64,000 nt of DNA from an uncultured Clostridia bacterium (lineage in GTDB: Bacteria > Bacillota > Clostridia > Oscillospirales > Ruminococcaceae), in NCBI GenBank assembly GCA_947631575.1, contig CANRLW010000002.1, positions 1 through 64,000 on the forward strand. Reading direction: 5' to 3'. Of this stretch, positions 38,440-48,445 are shown in pieces; position 1 is the stretch's first letter, and each line of letters opens with the position of its first letter. The position numbers and the translations under genes are program-made. The notes below the pieces were generated by a model. That model saw only the letters and a program-made list of their open reading frames with translations, was not told the DNA's origin and did no database searches.

Positions 38440-38485
38440 AACCGCTTTGTAAGGGGATCTCCCGAACAAAGCGGTTCTTTTTTTG
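38440..38485 (+). terminator. Intrinsic terminator at the end of the Ter-like operon
   Basis: AACCGCTTTGT-AAGGGGATCTCCCGA-ACAAAGCGGTT then CTTTTTTTG. Confidence 0.88.
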
Positions 38486-38848
38486 TTTAACAAAACGGGC
38501 GGCTGTAGCATAAAATATCTTGCGTGGGTTGATGGAACAAAGCAAACTGCCCGAACGGAAAACTCGGCATTTTTGTACGACCGACGCGGGGTAAAAACCA
38601 CAGCCGCGCCGATGGTGGCAGAGCTTGTGCAATGCCCGCGAATAGCCAAAGGCTTTCAACGGCTGTTTAAAATACCCAAATGGCAGAGTCGACAGTGTAC
38701 TTGTATATTGTCAACCGCCAACAAGGAGAGCGAGGGGATCTCAACAGGGGTTCCCCCGCAATCTTTTATAATAGTGCAAAAACAAATACCGCCCTCTATA
38801 TCGTCAGTGTGTCAACTGAAAATACAAAAGGGCGGCCGTTTTGGGAAA

Positions 38849-38980
38849 TTACTGCCTGATATAAATTCCCTGCTCTTCGATATAATCTTCAAGCTCCTGT
38901 TTCATATCGCGAATTTTTTCCTCGTCTTTTGTGACTTGGTCGTTCGTTTTCTGTTCGGTGTTTTTCTCTTTATCGTCCAT
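38849..38980 (-). CDS. Small acidic hypothetical protein (43 aa)
   Basis: TTTTTGGAGGTGAACACTATC-ATG gives a well-spaced RBS for MDDKEKNTEQKTNDQ...; ORF track start (39040) is upstream of this RBS. Confidence 0.55.
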   Translation of the reverse strand: MDDKEKNTEQKTNDQVTKDEEKIRDMKQELEDYIEEQGIYIRQ

Positions 38981-39083
38981 GATAGTGTTCACCTCCAAAA
39001 AGCTCCCTGTATATACAAGTGTGCGGCAAACTGTCTGCACACTTTTTTTAATTGATAGTTTTCGCAGAATATCCGGTGCGCTG

Positions 39084-41234
39084 TTATCTCGGCTTTTTTA
39101 CTTTTCTTATCTTTACTCTTATTGCGCCGGTATCGGGCTGTTCGGTTGCACTGTTTGCAGTATTCGCACTGTTTTGTTCATTTATGCTGTTTGCGGCGTT
39201 ATATGCCTGTTCGTAAAAATAGATCTGAGAGTTAAGAGCGGGCGCGCCGTTTTGCTGTACACGGCGATATTGTCCGTCAGACATAAGCTCGCGGGCTTTT
39301 ACATTGTCCTTCATACAAATGCTGAAAATATCGCACACCCTGTCAGCAAGCGCTTTATCAAGAACAGGCGCGGCAACTTCTACCCTGCGCTCGGTGTTTC
39401 TCGTCATAAAGTCCGCGCTCGAAATATAAACCCTGCGGCGCTCGTCCTTTCCGAAAATATAGATACGGCTGTGTTCGAGAAAACGCCCGACGATAGAAAT
39501 AACCCGGATATTTTCGGTTTCTCCGGGAACTCCCGGAATAAGGCAGCATATCCCCCTCACTACAAGCTCTATCTTTACTCCCGCGCGTGACGCCTCGGCG
39601 AGCTTTTCAATAAGATCCTTGTCCGTAAGCGAGTTTATTTTTATCGCTATATAGCCGTCCGAGCCGTAGGTTATCTCGTTGTCGATAAGCTCGACAATGC
39701 GGCTTTTTAGTCCTTTAGGAGCGACAAGCAGCTTATTTGTGCTTTCAACGGTGCTTTCCTCCGTGAGAGCGTTGAACACCACGGACGCGTCTGCGCCTAT
39801 CTCCTTGTTTGCGGTCATAAGCGTAAGGTCGGTGTAGAGCTTTGAAGTTCTTTCGTTGTAATTTCCCGTGCCGACCTGGGTAATGTAGCTTACGTCCGTT
39901 CCGTCACGAAGGGTTATGAGCAGGAGCTTTGAATGGACTTTCAGTTCTTCAAGCCCGTAAATAACGTTTACTCCCGCGTCTTCAAGCTGTTTTGACCAGC
40001 CGATGTTGTTTTCCTCGTCAAACCTTGCTCTGAGTTCCACAAGCGCCAGAACGTCCTTTCCGTTTTCTGCGGCTTTGTTAAGGGCGTTTATTATCTTACT
40101 GTCGCGCGCAACACGATAAAGGGTTATCTTTATTGACGAGACATTCGGATTTTCTGCCGCCTCGTCGAGCAGTCTTATAAACTGATTTATGTTTTCATAA
40201 GGGTAATTCAGCAGAATATCCTTATGCTGTATCTGCTCTATAAGCGAAACATTTCGGGATATAGAAGAAGGCTGCTGGGGAGTGAGCGGTTCAAAGAACA
40301 GGCTCTTTTCCTTTTCAAGCCGCTTTTCAAGCAGGTTCATAAAGCTTAGTGAAAGCGGAGAGCGCTGTTTGAAAACAAACGAATGTTTTACATCGAGCAC
40401 CTTTTCTAAAAGCTCTACGCTCTCGCTGTCGGGATTTCCCCAGAACTCAATGCGGACGGGCTGGAGCTTTTTGCGCTTTTTTATGAGCTTTGACATAATG
40501 TCCCTGAAATCAACATCATGGTCAAAAAGTGCCTCGTCTATGGAAATATCGGCGTTTCTTGTAACTCTGAAAATACAGCGCGACTCGATGATAAAGTTTG
40601 AAAAAACCTGTTTTGCGCAGTGGCTTATTATCTCCTCAATGAGCAGGAATTTTCCGCTTTTGGGGAGGAATACCGCTTTCGGAAGATTTTCGGGAACGGG
40701 CAGTATTCCGAATGTGCAGCGCGTTTCGGTCTTTTTTCTTATCTTGCAGCCGACATAAACTTCTCCGTTTTTGAAAAACGGAACGGGGTGTTTCTTGTCC
40801 ACAAGCCCCGTAAACAACAGCGGCAGCACCTCGCGCATGAAGTACGCCTTGAAAAATGCCTCGTCCTGCGGAGTGAGGCTGTTTATCGGAAGATGTTCAA
40901 TACCGTATTCCGAAAGCCCTTTCATTATTTTTTCATAGGCTTTGTCTTTCGGAGAAATGAGCTTTCTTACGCTCGAGGATATCTCCGAAAGCTGTTCTTT
41001 CGCGGTCATATTTGTTTTATTGTCGCGGTCTTTCGGATCGTAATTCATCTTGTCAAAAAGACTTCCGACCCTTATCATAAAGAACTCGTCAAGATTTGAG
41101 CAAAAAATGCTCACAAATCTAAGACGCTCAAAAAGCGGCGTGTTCTCATCAAAGGCCTCTTCAAGGACACGTTCGTTGAATTTAAGCCACGAAAGCTCGC
41201 GGTTTTCATAAAAGCCCAATTTTTGTCCCTCCAA
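39084..41234 (-). CDS. ppk1: Polyphosphate kinase 1
   Basis: 'YENRELSWLKFNERVLEEA', 'SNLDEFFMIRVG', 'VHSKLLLI', 'GTGNYNERTSKLYTDLTL'. Confidence 0.95.
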   Translation of the reverse strand: MEGQKLGFYENRELSWLKFNERVLEEAFDENTPLFERLRFVSIFCSNLDEFFMIRVGSLFDKMNYDPKDRDNKTNMTAKEQLSEISSSVRKLISPKDKAYEKIMKGLSEYGIEHLPINSLTPQDEAFFKAYFMREVLPLLFTGLVDKKHPVPFFKNGEVYVGCKIRKKTETRCTFGILPVPENLPKAVFLPKSGKFLLIEEIISHCAKQVFSNFIIESRCIFRVTRNADISIDEALFDHDVDFRDIMSKLIKKRKKLQPVRIEFWGNPDSESVELLEKVLDVKHSFVFKQRSPLSLSFMNLLEKRLEKEKSLFFEPLTPQQPSSISRNVSLIEQIQHKDILLNYPYENINQFIRLLDEAAENPNVSSIKITLYRVARDSKIINALNKAAENGKDVLALVELRARFDEENNIGWSKQLEDAGVNVIYGLEELKVHSKLLLITLRDGTDVSYITQVGTGNYNERTSKLYTDLTLMTANKEIGADASVVFNALTEESTVESTNKLLVAPKGLKSRIVELIDNEITYGSDGYIAIKINSLTDKDLIEKLAEASRAGVKIELVVRGICCLIPGVPGETENIRVISIVGRFLEHSRIYIFGKDERRRVYISSADFMTRNTERRVEVAAPVLDKALADRVCDIFSICMKDNVKARELMSDGQYRRVQQNGAPALNSQIYFYEQAYNAANSINEQNSANTANSATEQPDTGAIRVKIRKVKKPR

Positions 41235-41276
41235 TGATTACTTAAAACTGTAAATTAAAATCAACTACAGTCCGAA

Positions 41277-42383
41277 TTACTTCTGACTTTGCATTTTGAG
41301 GTATGCGTTTATAAATCCGTCAAGATCACCGTCCATAACGGCGTTTATGTTGCCGCTCTCAAAATTTGTGCGGTGGTCTTTGGCGAGAGTATACGGCATA
41401 AATACATACGAGCGAATCTGACTTCCCCACTCGATCTTTAATTGTTCACCCTTTATGTCGCTTATCTTTTCGAGGTGTTCCTGCTCTTTTATCTGAATGA
41501 GCTTACTCATCAGCATTTTCATCGCAAACTCGCGATTCTGCACCTGAGAACGCTGGGTCTGGCAGGCTGTGACAATGCCCGTAGGCTTGTGGATAAGTCT
41601 TACTGCCGAGCTTGTTTTGTTGATATGCTGACCGCCCGCGCCGCTTGAACGGAAAACTTCCATTATGAGATCTTCGGGGCGTATCTCTACAGAAATGTCC
41701 TTTTCGATTTCAGGCATAACTTCGACAGACGCAAAGCTCGTATGTCTTCTGCCCGCGGCGTCAAAGGGAGACACTCTGACAAGCCTGTGAACGCCATGTT
41801 CGCTCTTTAAAAAGCCGTATGCATTAAAGCCCTCTATATGGATAGACGCGCTTTTTATTCCCGCCTCGTCTCCGTCGAGAATGTCGAGTATCTCTGTTTT
41901 AAAGCCGTGGGAATCAGCCCATTTAGTGTACATTCTCACAAGCATTGATACCCAGTCCTGCGCCTCTGTTCCGCCTGCGCCGGCATGGAATGAAAGAATT
42001 GCGTTTGAGCTGTCGTATTCGCCCGTGAGGAGCGTAGAGAGCTTTTGTTCTTCGAGAGAGGTCTTTACCTTTTGTGCAAGCTCCTTTACCTCGCCTAACA
42101 TGCTTTCGTCATTTTCTTCTTCCGCAAGCTCTATCATCGTCAGGACATCATCGCGGTTTGAACAAAGCTTATTGTATTCCTCAATTGTCTGCTTATAATG
42201 TCCGATCTGCTGGAGTATAGCGCTCGATTTTTCCGCATCGTCCCAGAAATTCGGCTCTGTCGTTTTCATTTCAAGTTCATCGAGCTTTATCTTTACCGCG
42301 TCAAGATTTAAAGCGGAGCGAAGGTCTTCCAGCTCGGGCTTTAAATTTTCCATTTCAAGGCGCGTTTCATCATATTGTATCAT
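41277..42383 (-). CDS. prfB: Peptide chain release factor 2
   Basis: 'GAGGTEAQDW', 'SSGAGGQHINKTSSAVRLIHKPTGIV', SPF tripeptide 'RVSPFDAAGRRHTSFASV'. Confidence 0.95.
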   Translation of the reverse strand: MIQYDETRLEMENLKPELEDLRSALNLDAVKIKLDELEMKTTEPNFWDDAEKSSAILQQIGHYKQTIEEYNKLCSNRDDVLTMIELAEEENDESMLGEVKELAQKVKTSLEEQKLSTLLTGEYDSSNAILSFHAGAGGTEAQDWVSMLVRMYTKWADSHGFKTEILDILDGDEAGIKSASIHIEGFNAYGFLKSEHGVHRLVRVSPFDAAGRRHTSFASVEVMPEIEKDISVEIRPEDLIMEVFRSSGAGGQHINKTSSAVRLIHKPTGIVTACQTQRSQVQNREFAMKMLMSKLIQIKEQEHLEKISDIKGEQLKIEWGSQIRSYVFMPYTLAKDHRTNFESGNINAVMDGDLDGFINAYLKMQSQK

Positions 42384-42605
42384 ATAAAAAATTCCTTTCG
42401 TTACTTTAGGTTTGTGTTTTCAATTAAAAGCCATAAAACCAAGCCCGTCAGTAACGCTTTTCATCAGAAAAAATATGCATGGGTTATCTGCCTTTCGATT
42501 ATTTTACAATGTTCCGTTATTAAGAACAATTCGCTTTCTCTGAATTATTATACATCATTATTTAAAAAATGTCAAGCGCGGAAAACCGCCAGCTTATGAT
42601 AACAC

Positions 42606-44369
42606 TTAGATCGGCTCTGTCGCTTTTCTCAGCCACTCTTTTTCTTCTTCGTTCATAAGCGGAGAGAGCTTTTCAAAAACGAGAGCGTGATAATCGTTCA
42701 GAGTTTCAATTTGCCGCGAAGTAAGATACTTCTTTTCAATTCCCTCGCGGTCGAAAGGAACTAGCGTAAGCGGCGAAAATTTTAGAAATCCCGTTTCTTC
42801 GTCTGCCTCGCACAACAACAGGCTCTCATGCCTTATACCGAACTTTCCAGCGACATAAAGCCCCGGCTCGTCGGAGGTTATCATTCCTTCTTGAAACGGC
42901 ACTTCCTCAACCGCGCGGCAGCTTATGCGCTGGGGTCCCTCGTGGACGTTCAGCACAAAGCCTACTCCGTGACCCGTGCCGTGCCTGTAGTCAAGACCGT
43001 TCTGCCAAAGCGGTTCGCGCGCGGCATAATCGAGGGTGCTACCTTTCATGCCTTTGGGAAACTTTGCCGCAAGAAGATTTAAATGCCCCGCAAGCACAAG
43101 CGTAAACGCACGTTTTTCTTCTTCGGAAATTTCTCCGAGCACATAAGTTCGGGTTATGTCAGTTGTTCCGTCGAGATAATGCCCGCCCGTATCTGAAAGC
43201 AACATTCCGCGCGGCTTTATCTCCGCGTTTGTTTCCTCCGTCGCCGAATAATGCACTATAGCTCCGTGTTCTCCATATGCCATTATAGGCGCAAAGCTTT
43301 GCCCGAGGTAGTTTTCTCCAAGCTTTCTAAGCTCTTCGAGCTTTTCTGCCGCGGAAATTTCGGTCACTTTTTCAAAGCCTACAGATTCCTTCAACCATTT
43401 CATAAAGCGCGTTACGGCAAGTCCGTCGCGGATATGAGCTTTCTTTTCGCAAGATATCTCCACATCGTCCTTTATTGCTTTAATAAGCTCTATGGGACTT
43501 GGAGCATGTTTATCAATTGATTTCGACTTCTTTGAAAAAACAAGCGCGTAATTAGCGGTTTTTACGTCAAACCAAATGGACTTGTCATATGCTGCTATTT
43601 CGCTGTAGATATCGTTGTAATCGAGAATTTCGATATTGTCGGATTTAAGTTTTTCAATTATCTCTTCGCTGAATATCGTTTTATTCGCAAACAGCTTTGA
43701 GGGAGAGTTGTCCGTAAATATCATCATAAAAGCCAAAAACAGCGGACAGTATTCTATATCCCCGCCGCGCAGATTTAAAGTCCACGCTATCTCGTCAAGC
43801 GCGGAAATGACAAGGCAGTCTACTTCTTTCTCTTTCAGTTTCTCGCGGATAAGAGCTATCTTTTCCGCTCTCGTCCTGCCGCAATTTTTTTCTGGCAGCA
43901 TAAAAACAGGTTCTGCCGAAAGCGGCGGGCGATTTTTCCACACAAGCTCTCCAAAATCAATATCGGAGAGAAACGAAACTTTATTTCTGAGATTACGCTC
44001 AAGAATAAATTCATACATTTGTGAAACCGTTCTCCCGTCAAAACCCAAAACGGAATTTTCGGGCATTTCATTCTTCAGGAAATCTTCTATAGTCGGCGTT
44101 TCGCTTTCTCCCATTTTCATAAGGGTAATGCCGCTGTCTGAAAGCTCGCGTTCAGCCTGCAAAAAATAGCGTCCGTCCGTCCAGAGAGCCGCCTTGTCGA
44201 GCGTTACGACAAGCGTTCCCGCAGAGCCGGTAAAGCCGCTCAGATACTCGCGGAGCTTGAAATGTTCTCCGATGTATTCCGAGCCGTGAAAGTCACTGGT
44301 GGGGATAAAAGCCGCGTATATTCCCTTGTTTCTCATAACCTCCCAAAGTATTTCAATTTCTTTTTTCAA
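42606..44369 (-). CDS. Aminopeptidase P family (Xaa-Pro) peptidase
   Basis: 'DTGGHYLDGTTDITRTYVLG', 'HGTGHGVGFVLNVHEGPQ', 'TSDEPGLYV'. Confidence 0.95.
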   Translation of the reverse strand: MKKEIEILWEVMRNKGIYAAFIPTSDFHGSEYIGEHFKLREYLSGFTGSAGTLVVTLDKAALWTDGRYFLQAERELSDSGITLMKMGESETPTIEDFLKNEMPENSVLGFDGRTVSQMYEFILERNLRNKVSFLSDIDFGELVWKNRPPLSAEPVFMLPEKNCGRTRAEKIALIREKLKEKEVDCLVISALDEIAWTLNLRGGDIEYCPLFLAFMMIFTDNSPSKLFANKTIFSEEIIEKLKSDNIEILDYNDIYSEIAAYDKSIWFDVKTANYALVFSKKSKSIDKHAPSPIELIKAIKDDVEISCEKKAHIRDGLAVTRFMKWLKESVGFEKVTEISAAEKLEELRKLGENYLGQSFAPIMAYGEHGAIVHYSATEETNAEIKPRGMLLSDTGGHYLDGTTDITRTYVLGEISEEEKRAFTLVLAGHLNLLAAKFPKGMKGSTLDYAAREPLWQNGLDYRHGTGHGVGFVLNVHEGPQRISCRAVEEVPFQEGMITSDEPGLYVAGKFGIRHESLLLCEADEETGFLKFSPLTLVPFDREGIEKKYLTSRQIETLNDYHALVFEKLSPLMNEEEKEWLRKATEPI

Positions 44370-46149
44370 CAGTTTTACACCTCGCGATAAGAACGCTATG
44401 TTTCCCGCAGGACAGCCCCTTTTTCAGATACAGCGGGCTGTCCGAAACGGAATTTTCATCAGCGTAAATTTCATATTCATTGTTTTTATCAATTACAAGT
44501 TTTTTGTTTGTAGGATTTATTATCATAACAAACGTTTCGTTTTTCATGATAATGCAGCCGTTTGTTTCAGAAAATGTCCAGCCGCCTAACTCATTCAAAA
44601 ACCGCTTTCTGAAAGCTAAAAGCCCTCGGTAATACTCGCAGAGAGCGCGGTTTTCAGAAAGCATATCCCACTTTATGGAGTTTATGCTGTCGGGGAGGTC
44701 ATAGCTGTTTGAACTGCCGTTTTTGGTTCGGAGAAACTCCTGACCCGCGTGCAGAAATAAAATGCCCTTTGAAACTGCCAGAAGTGCGGCGGCTGTTTTT
44801 TCGAGAGGAATAATTCTGCGTTTGTCATGTGTTTTAAGCGAAATGCACAGTCTGTCAAAAAGCGTGTGATTATCGTGACATTCGGCGTAATTTATCGTCT
44901 GCGAAATGCTGCAAATACCGCGTTTTCCTAAAACGGCGTTTTTTATCGGCTCAAAGCGCTCCATATTTCCGCACAAAAATCCCTTGTCGTTTACGTCAAA
45001 AACATTCCCGCGCAGCGCGTCGCGGAGGCTGTCGCTGAAAAAAGCAATACCCGAAAGCCTGTCTGCGTTTTTAAGTACGGCGCGGCGGTTTTCTGAAAGC
45101 GCACTTTCACCGCCTGTCCAGCCTTCTCCGTAAATGAGAATGTCGGGGTTTATTTCCTTGAGTTTATTTCGGATAAGCCGCATTGTTTCAATATCCAAAA
45201 GCCCCATAAGGTCAAAGCGAAAGCCGTCAAGATGATATTCCCCGGCAAGAAATGTCACGCTGTCAATAATAAACTTCCGCGCCATTTTTCTCTCGCTCGC
45301 AAACTCGTTTCCACAGCCCGAACCGTTTGAAAATCCGTTCTCTCCCCTGAAAAAATATCCCGGCATCTGCCGCTCAAAAACGGACTTTTTCGCGTCATAA
45401 ACGTGATTATAAACAACGTCCGCTATAACTCCCATTCCCGCGTTATGGACAGCCATAACAAGCTTTCTGAGTTCAATTATCGCATTATCAACGGCATAAT
45501 ATCCGCAGGGAGCGTTGAAAAAACGCGGATTATAACCCCAGTTATAGGCGCTCCCATCGCTGTCAAAATCGAAAACTGGCATAAGCTGTATATACGTTAC
45601 GCCGAGGCTTTTTATATATTCAAGTCCACAGACGTCACCATAGTTGTTCTTTACGTTCTTTTCGCAAAACGCAAGAAATTTTCCGCGGTTTGAAAAATCC
45701 GCGCTTTCGTCCATAGAAAAATCGCGGACGGAAAGCTCGTATATTATCGGGTCTTTAATTGCAACAGGCTTGTCGTTTTCCCAGCCGAGCGGCGCGTTTT
45801 TGTCCATATCCGTTATGATACCGCGAGTTCCGTCTTTATTTACAAGACATGAGTAGCTGTCGGCAAACTCTCTTTCCTTTCCGTTTTGAATAACAGAAAA
45901 GTCATACTCTTTTCCCGAAAGATCGCCTTTTACTTCAAGCTCGAAAACGCTTTTGTTTCTTTTCATCTCGGCTTTAAAAATACGCTTGTTGTCCGAGTCG
46001 TAAAGCCTTAGAAAAGCCTTTTCGGCAAAAGGCTGCCATAATCTGAAAAGCGTTTTCTCAGGAGAATAAATTGCTCCCAACTTGCCGCGAAAGCCGCTCT
46101 TTTCGGCTTTTTTAAGCTCACTTTTTGTCATCATCTTCAAACCTGTCAA
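44353..46149 (-). CDS. pulA: Type I pullulanase
   Basis: 'YELSVRDFS', 'VIADVVYNHVYD', 'DGFRFDLMGLLD', 'YAECHDNHTLFDRL', 'FLHAGQEFLRTKNGSSNSYDLPDSIN'. Start may be 46134/46131. Confidence 0.92.
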   Translation of the reverse strand: MTGLKMMTKSELKKAEKSGFRGKLGAIYSPEKTLFRLWQPFAEKAFLRLYDSDNKRIFKAEMKRNKSVFELEVKGDLSGKEYDFSVIQNGKEREFADSYSCLVNKDGTRGIITDMDKNAPLGWENDKPVAIKDPIIYELSVRDFSMDESADFSNRGKFLAFCEKNVKNNYGDVCGLEYIKSLGVTYIQLMPVFDFDSDGSAYNWGYNPRFFNAPCGYYAVDNAIIELRKLVMAVHNAGMGVIADVVYNHVYDAKKSVFERQMPGYFFRGENGFSNGSGCGNEFASERKMARKFIIDSVTFLAGEYHLDGFRFDLMGLLDIETMRLIRNKLKEINPDILIYGEGWTGGESALSENRRAVLKNADRLSGIAFFSDSLRDALRGNVFDVNDKGFLCGNMERFEPIKNAVLGKRGICSISQTINYAECHDNHTLFDRLCISLKTHDKRRIIPLEKTAAALLAVSKGILFLHAGQEFLRTKNGSSNSYDLPDSINSIKWDMLSENRALCEYYRGLLAFRKRFLNELGGWTFSETNGCIIMKNETFVMIINPTNKKLVIDKNNEYEIYADENSVSDSPLYLKKGLSCGKHSVLIARCKTVEKRN

Positions 46150-46930
46150 GAAAGCTGTGTATTCCGTCGCTGTCCTTGTATGAGATTATCCTGTCAAGGC
46201 GGACGTTATGCACACTACGGAAAATGTTCATCGCTACCTGTGAATTTTCCTCGCAAAGCTCTGCGATAAGCCGCTTTATCGCCGCACGCTCCGAGCCGTT
46301 TTCGCGGTCTTTAAGCGCGCAGTCGCAGCCCGCCCTTTCTATTCTGCACCTGTCCGCCCACTCGATTATGTCCTTTTCCCGAACAAAATACAAAGGGCGT
46401 ATAAGCTCCATTCCTTCAAAGTTCTGAGCCTTTACGCGCGGGAGCATTGTCTGAGCCTGCCCGCCATAGAGCATACCCATAAGTATGCTTTCTATTGCGT
46501 CGTCGAAATGATGACCGAGAGCAATTTTGCCGCAGCCAAGCTCCTTTGCTTTTTTGTACAGCAATCCCCTGCGCATTTTTGAACACAGAAAGCAGGGGTT
46601 TTTCTCCTTTTCCACGAGCCTGAAAACATCGGTCTTAAAAATCGTAAGGTCAATGTCGAGGCGCTCTGCATTTGATCTTATAATGTCAAGCGTCTGCCCG
46701 GAAAAGCCCGCGTCCATTGTGAGATATTTTACGGATATGGGGGTTTTCCCGTATAGCTCATATCTGCGGAAAAGCGCCGCCAAGAGGAGTGAATCCTTCC
46801 CTCCCGAAACGCAGACGCATATACTGTCGCCGCTTTTAAAGAGTCTGTATTCTTCTATTGCCTTATAAAACGGCTTTGTAATGCCGTGGGCAAAATCTTT
46901 GCTGAGGCTGTCAAGAATTATGTCTTTCAT
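46118..46930 (-). CDS. ttcA: tRNA 2-thiocytidine biosynthesis protein TtcA-like
   Basis: PP-loop 'CVSGGKDSLLLAAL', 'CFLCSKMRRGLLY', 'IALGHHFDDAIESILM'; start MKDIILDSL overlaps the malQ stop by ATGA. Confidence 0.88.
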   Translation of the reverse strand: MKDIILDSLSKDFAHGITKPFYKAIEEYRLFKSGDSICVCVSGGKDSLLLAALFRRYELYGKTPISVKYLTMDAGFSGQTLDIIRSNAERLDIDLTIFKTDVFRLVEKEKNPCFLCSKMRRGLLYKKAKELGCGKIALGHHFDDAIESILMGMLYGGQAQTMLPRVKAQNFEGMELIRPLYFVREKDIIEWADRCRIERAGCDCALKDRENGSERAAIKRLIAELCEENSQVAMNIFRSVHNVRLDRIISYKDSDGIHSFLDRFEDDDKK

Positions 46931-48405
46931 AGGCGCATATATATATCGGCAAATTCTTTGAGCATTTTCGCGTGTTTGTTTTTCAGGGCGTTTTTGCCTA
47001 TTCTCCAGCTCCAGTTTCCGCCGAGAGTGGACGGAACGTTCATTCTTCCCTTTTTGCCGAGCCCAAGTATATCCTGCGCGGGAATTATCGTAAGGTTTGC
47101 GGGAGACGCGTATGCCGCGCGTATAGCGCATTTGTTGAGTTTCATGGAAAACAGCTTTCCGAGATATTTTCTGCACATCGCCTTGGTTTTAAGATCCGAT
47201 TCGGAATACCACTGCGCAAATGTCGCGTTGTCGTGAGTTCCCGTATAACAAACGCAGTTCTTCGGATAATTATGCGGGAGATGATCGTTGTCGGAGTTTT
47301 CAGGATTGAACCCAAACTGCAACACTCTCATTCCCGGAAAACCGCTTTCGGCAAGCAACTGTTTTACACTGTCAAAAATATCTCCGAGATCTTCGGCGAT
47401 TATATCCGCATTCGGTACTTCTTTTGCGATAATGTTAAACAAATTCATGCCGGGACCTTTTTCCCAGTTTCCGTGTTCTGCCGTTTTTTCTCCGAACGGA
47501 ATTGCATAATAGGTGTCAAATGCGCGGAAATGGTCAATTCTCAGCATATCGAAAAGCTCGGCGGATCTCTTTACGCGCGCCACCCACCACGCATAATCGT
47601 TCATCTTCATAGCCGCCCAGTCGTAGAGCGGATTTCCCCAAAGCTGACCCGTCTTTGAAAAATAATCGGGCGGTACTCCCGCGACTCGCCTCGGATTAAG
47701 CCTTTCGTCAAGCTCGAAAAGATTAGGCTCAGCCCAGACGTCCGAGCTGTCGGGAGAAACATAGATCGGTATATCGCCTATTATCTTGATTCCCTTTTGC
47801 GAACAGGTATTATGAAAACGCGTCCACTGACGGAAAAAGATATACTGGCAGAATTTGTAGTAGCGAATTTCTTCCGAAAGATCTTCGGAATATTTTTTTA
47901 TCGCGTCCGCGCGTCGGAATTTTATATCGTCGTCCCACTGTGTCCAGGGTCTCCCGCCGAACTTGCTTTTTACCGCCATAAACAGCGCGTAATCATCGAG
48001 CCAGCTTTTCTGTTCAAGTACAAAGCCCGTAAACCCGACGTCGTCCGTGAAATTTGCCAAAGCCTTATGCAAAAGCTCCGAGCGCGTTTTCGACACCTTT
48101 TCATAATCGACCACAAGCGGGTCTGCGCCATAATCGGCGTTTTCACATTCCGCTTTTGACAAAAGCCCCTGCTCGCAAAGCTCGTCAAGGTCTATCATAA
48201 GCGGATTTCCCGCGAACGACGAGAACGGCTGATAGGGAGAATCTCCATATCCGGTAGGTCCTATCGGAAGTACCTGCCAGTATGTCTGACCCGCGCTTTT
48301 GAGCCAGTCTGCAAATTTCTCGGCATCTTCTCCGAGAGTTCCTATTCCGTATTTTGACGGAAGTGAAGTTATGTGCATCAGGACTCCGCAACTTCTTTTA
48401 TCCAT
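46927..48405 (-). CDS. malQ: 4-alpha-glucanotransferase
   Basis: 'RSCGVLMHITSLPSKYGIGTLG', 'WQVLPIGPTGYGDSPYQPFSSFAGNP', 'LRIDHFRAFDTYYAIP'. Confidence 0.95.
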   Translation of the reverse strand: MDKRSCGVLMHITSLPSKYGIGTLGEDAEKFADWLKSAGQTYWQVLPIGPTGYGDSPYQPFSSFAGNPLMIDLDELCEQGLLSKAECENADYGADPLVVDYEKVSKTRSELLHKALANFTDDVGFTGFVLEQKSWLDDYALFMAVKSKFGGRPWTQWDDDIKFRRADAIKKYSEDLSEEIRYYKFCQYIFFRQWTRFHNTCSQKGIKIIGDIPIYVSPDSSDVWAEPNLFELDERLNPRRVAGVPPDYFSKTGQLWGNPLYDWAAMKMNDYAWWVARVKRSAELFDMLRIDHFRAFDTYYAIPFGEKTAEHGNWEKGPGMNLFNIIAKEVPNADIIAEDLGDIFDSVKQLLAESGFPGMRVLQFGFNPENSDNDHLPHNYPKNCVCYTGTHDNATFAQWYSESDLKTKAMCRKYLGKLFSMKLNKCAIRAAYASPANLTIIPAQDILGLGKKGRMNVPSTLGGNWSWRIGKNALKNKHAKMLKEFADIYMRL

Positions 48406-48445
48406 AAGAACACTCCTTTAAATGCATTTACCGCATATTTTCGGC

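Noticed and set aside
38483-39055. 190-aa plus-strand ORF after telA
   Set aside because: Starts inside the operon terminator T-tract and overlaps the RBS-supported 43-aa ORF on the opposite strand; left as an unexplained interval.
46972-47658. 228-aa plus-strand ORF
   Set aside because: Antisense to malQ, whose motifs are unambiguous.
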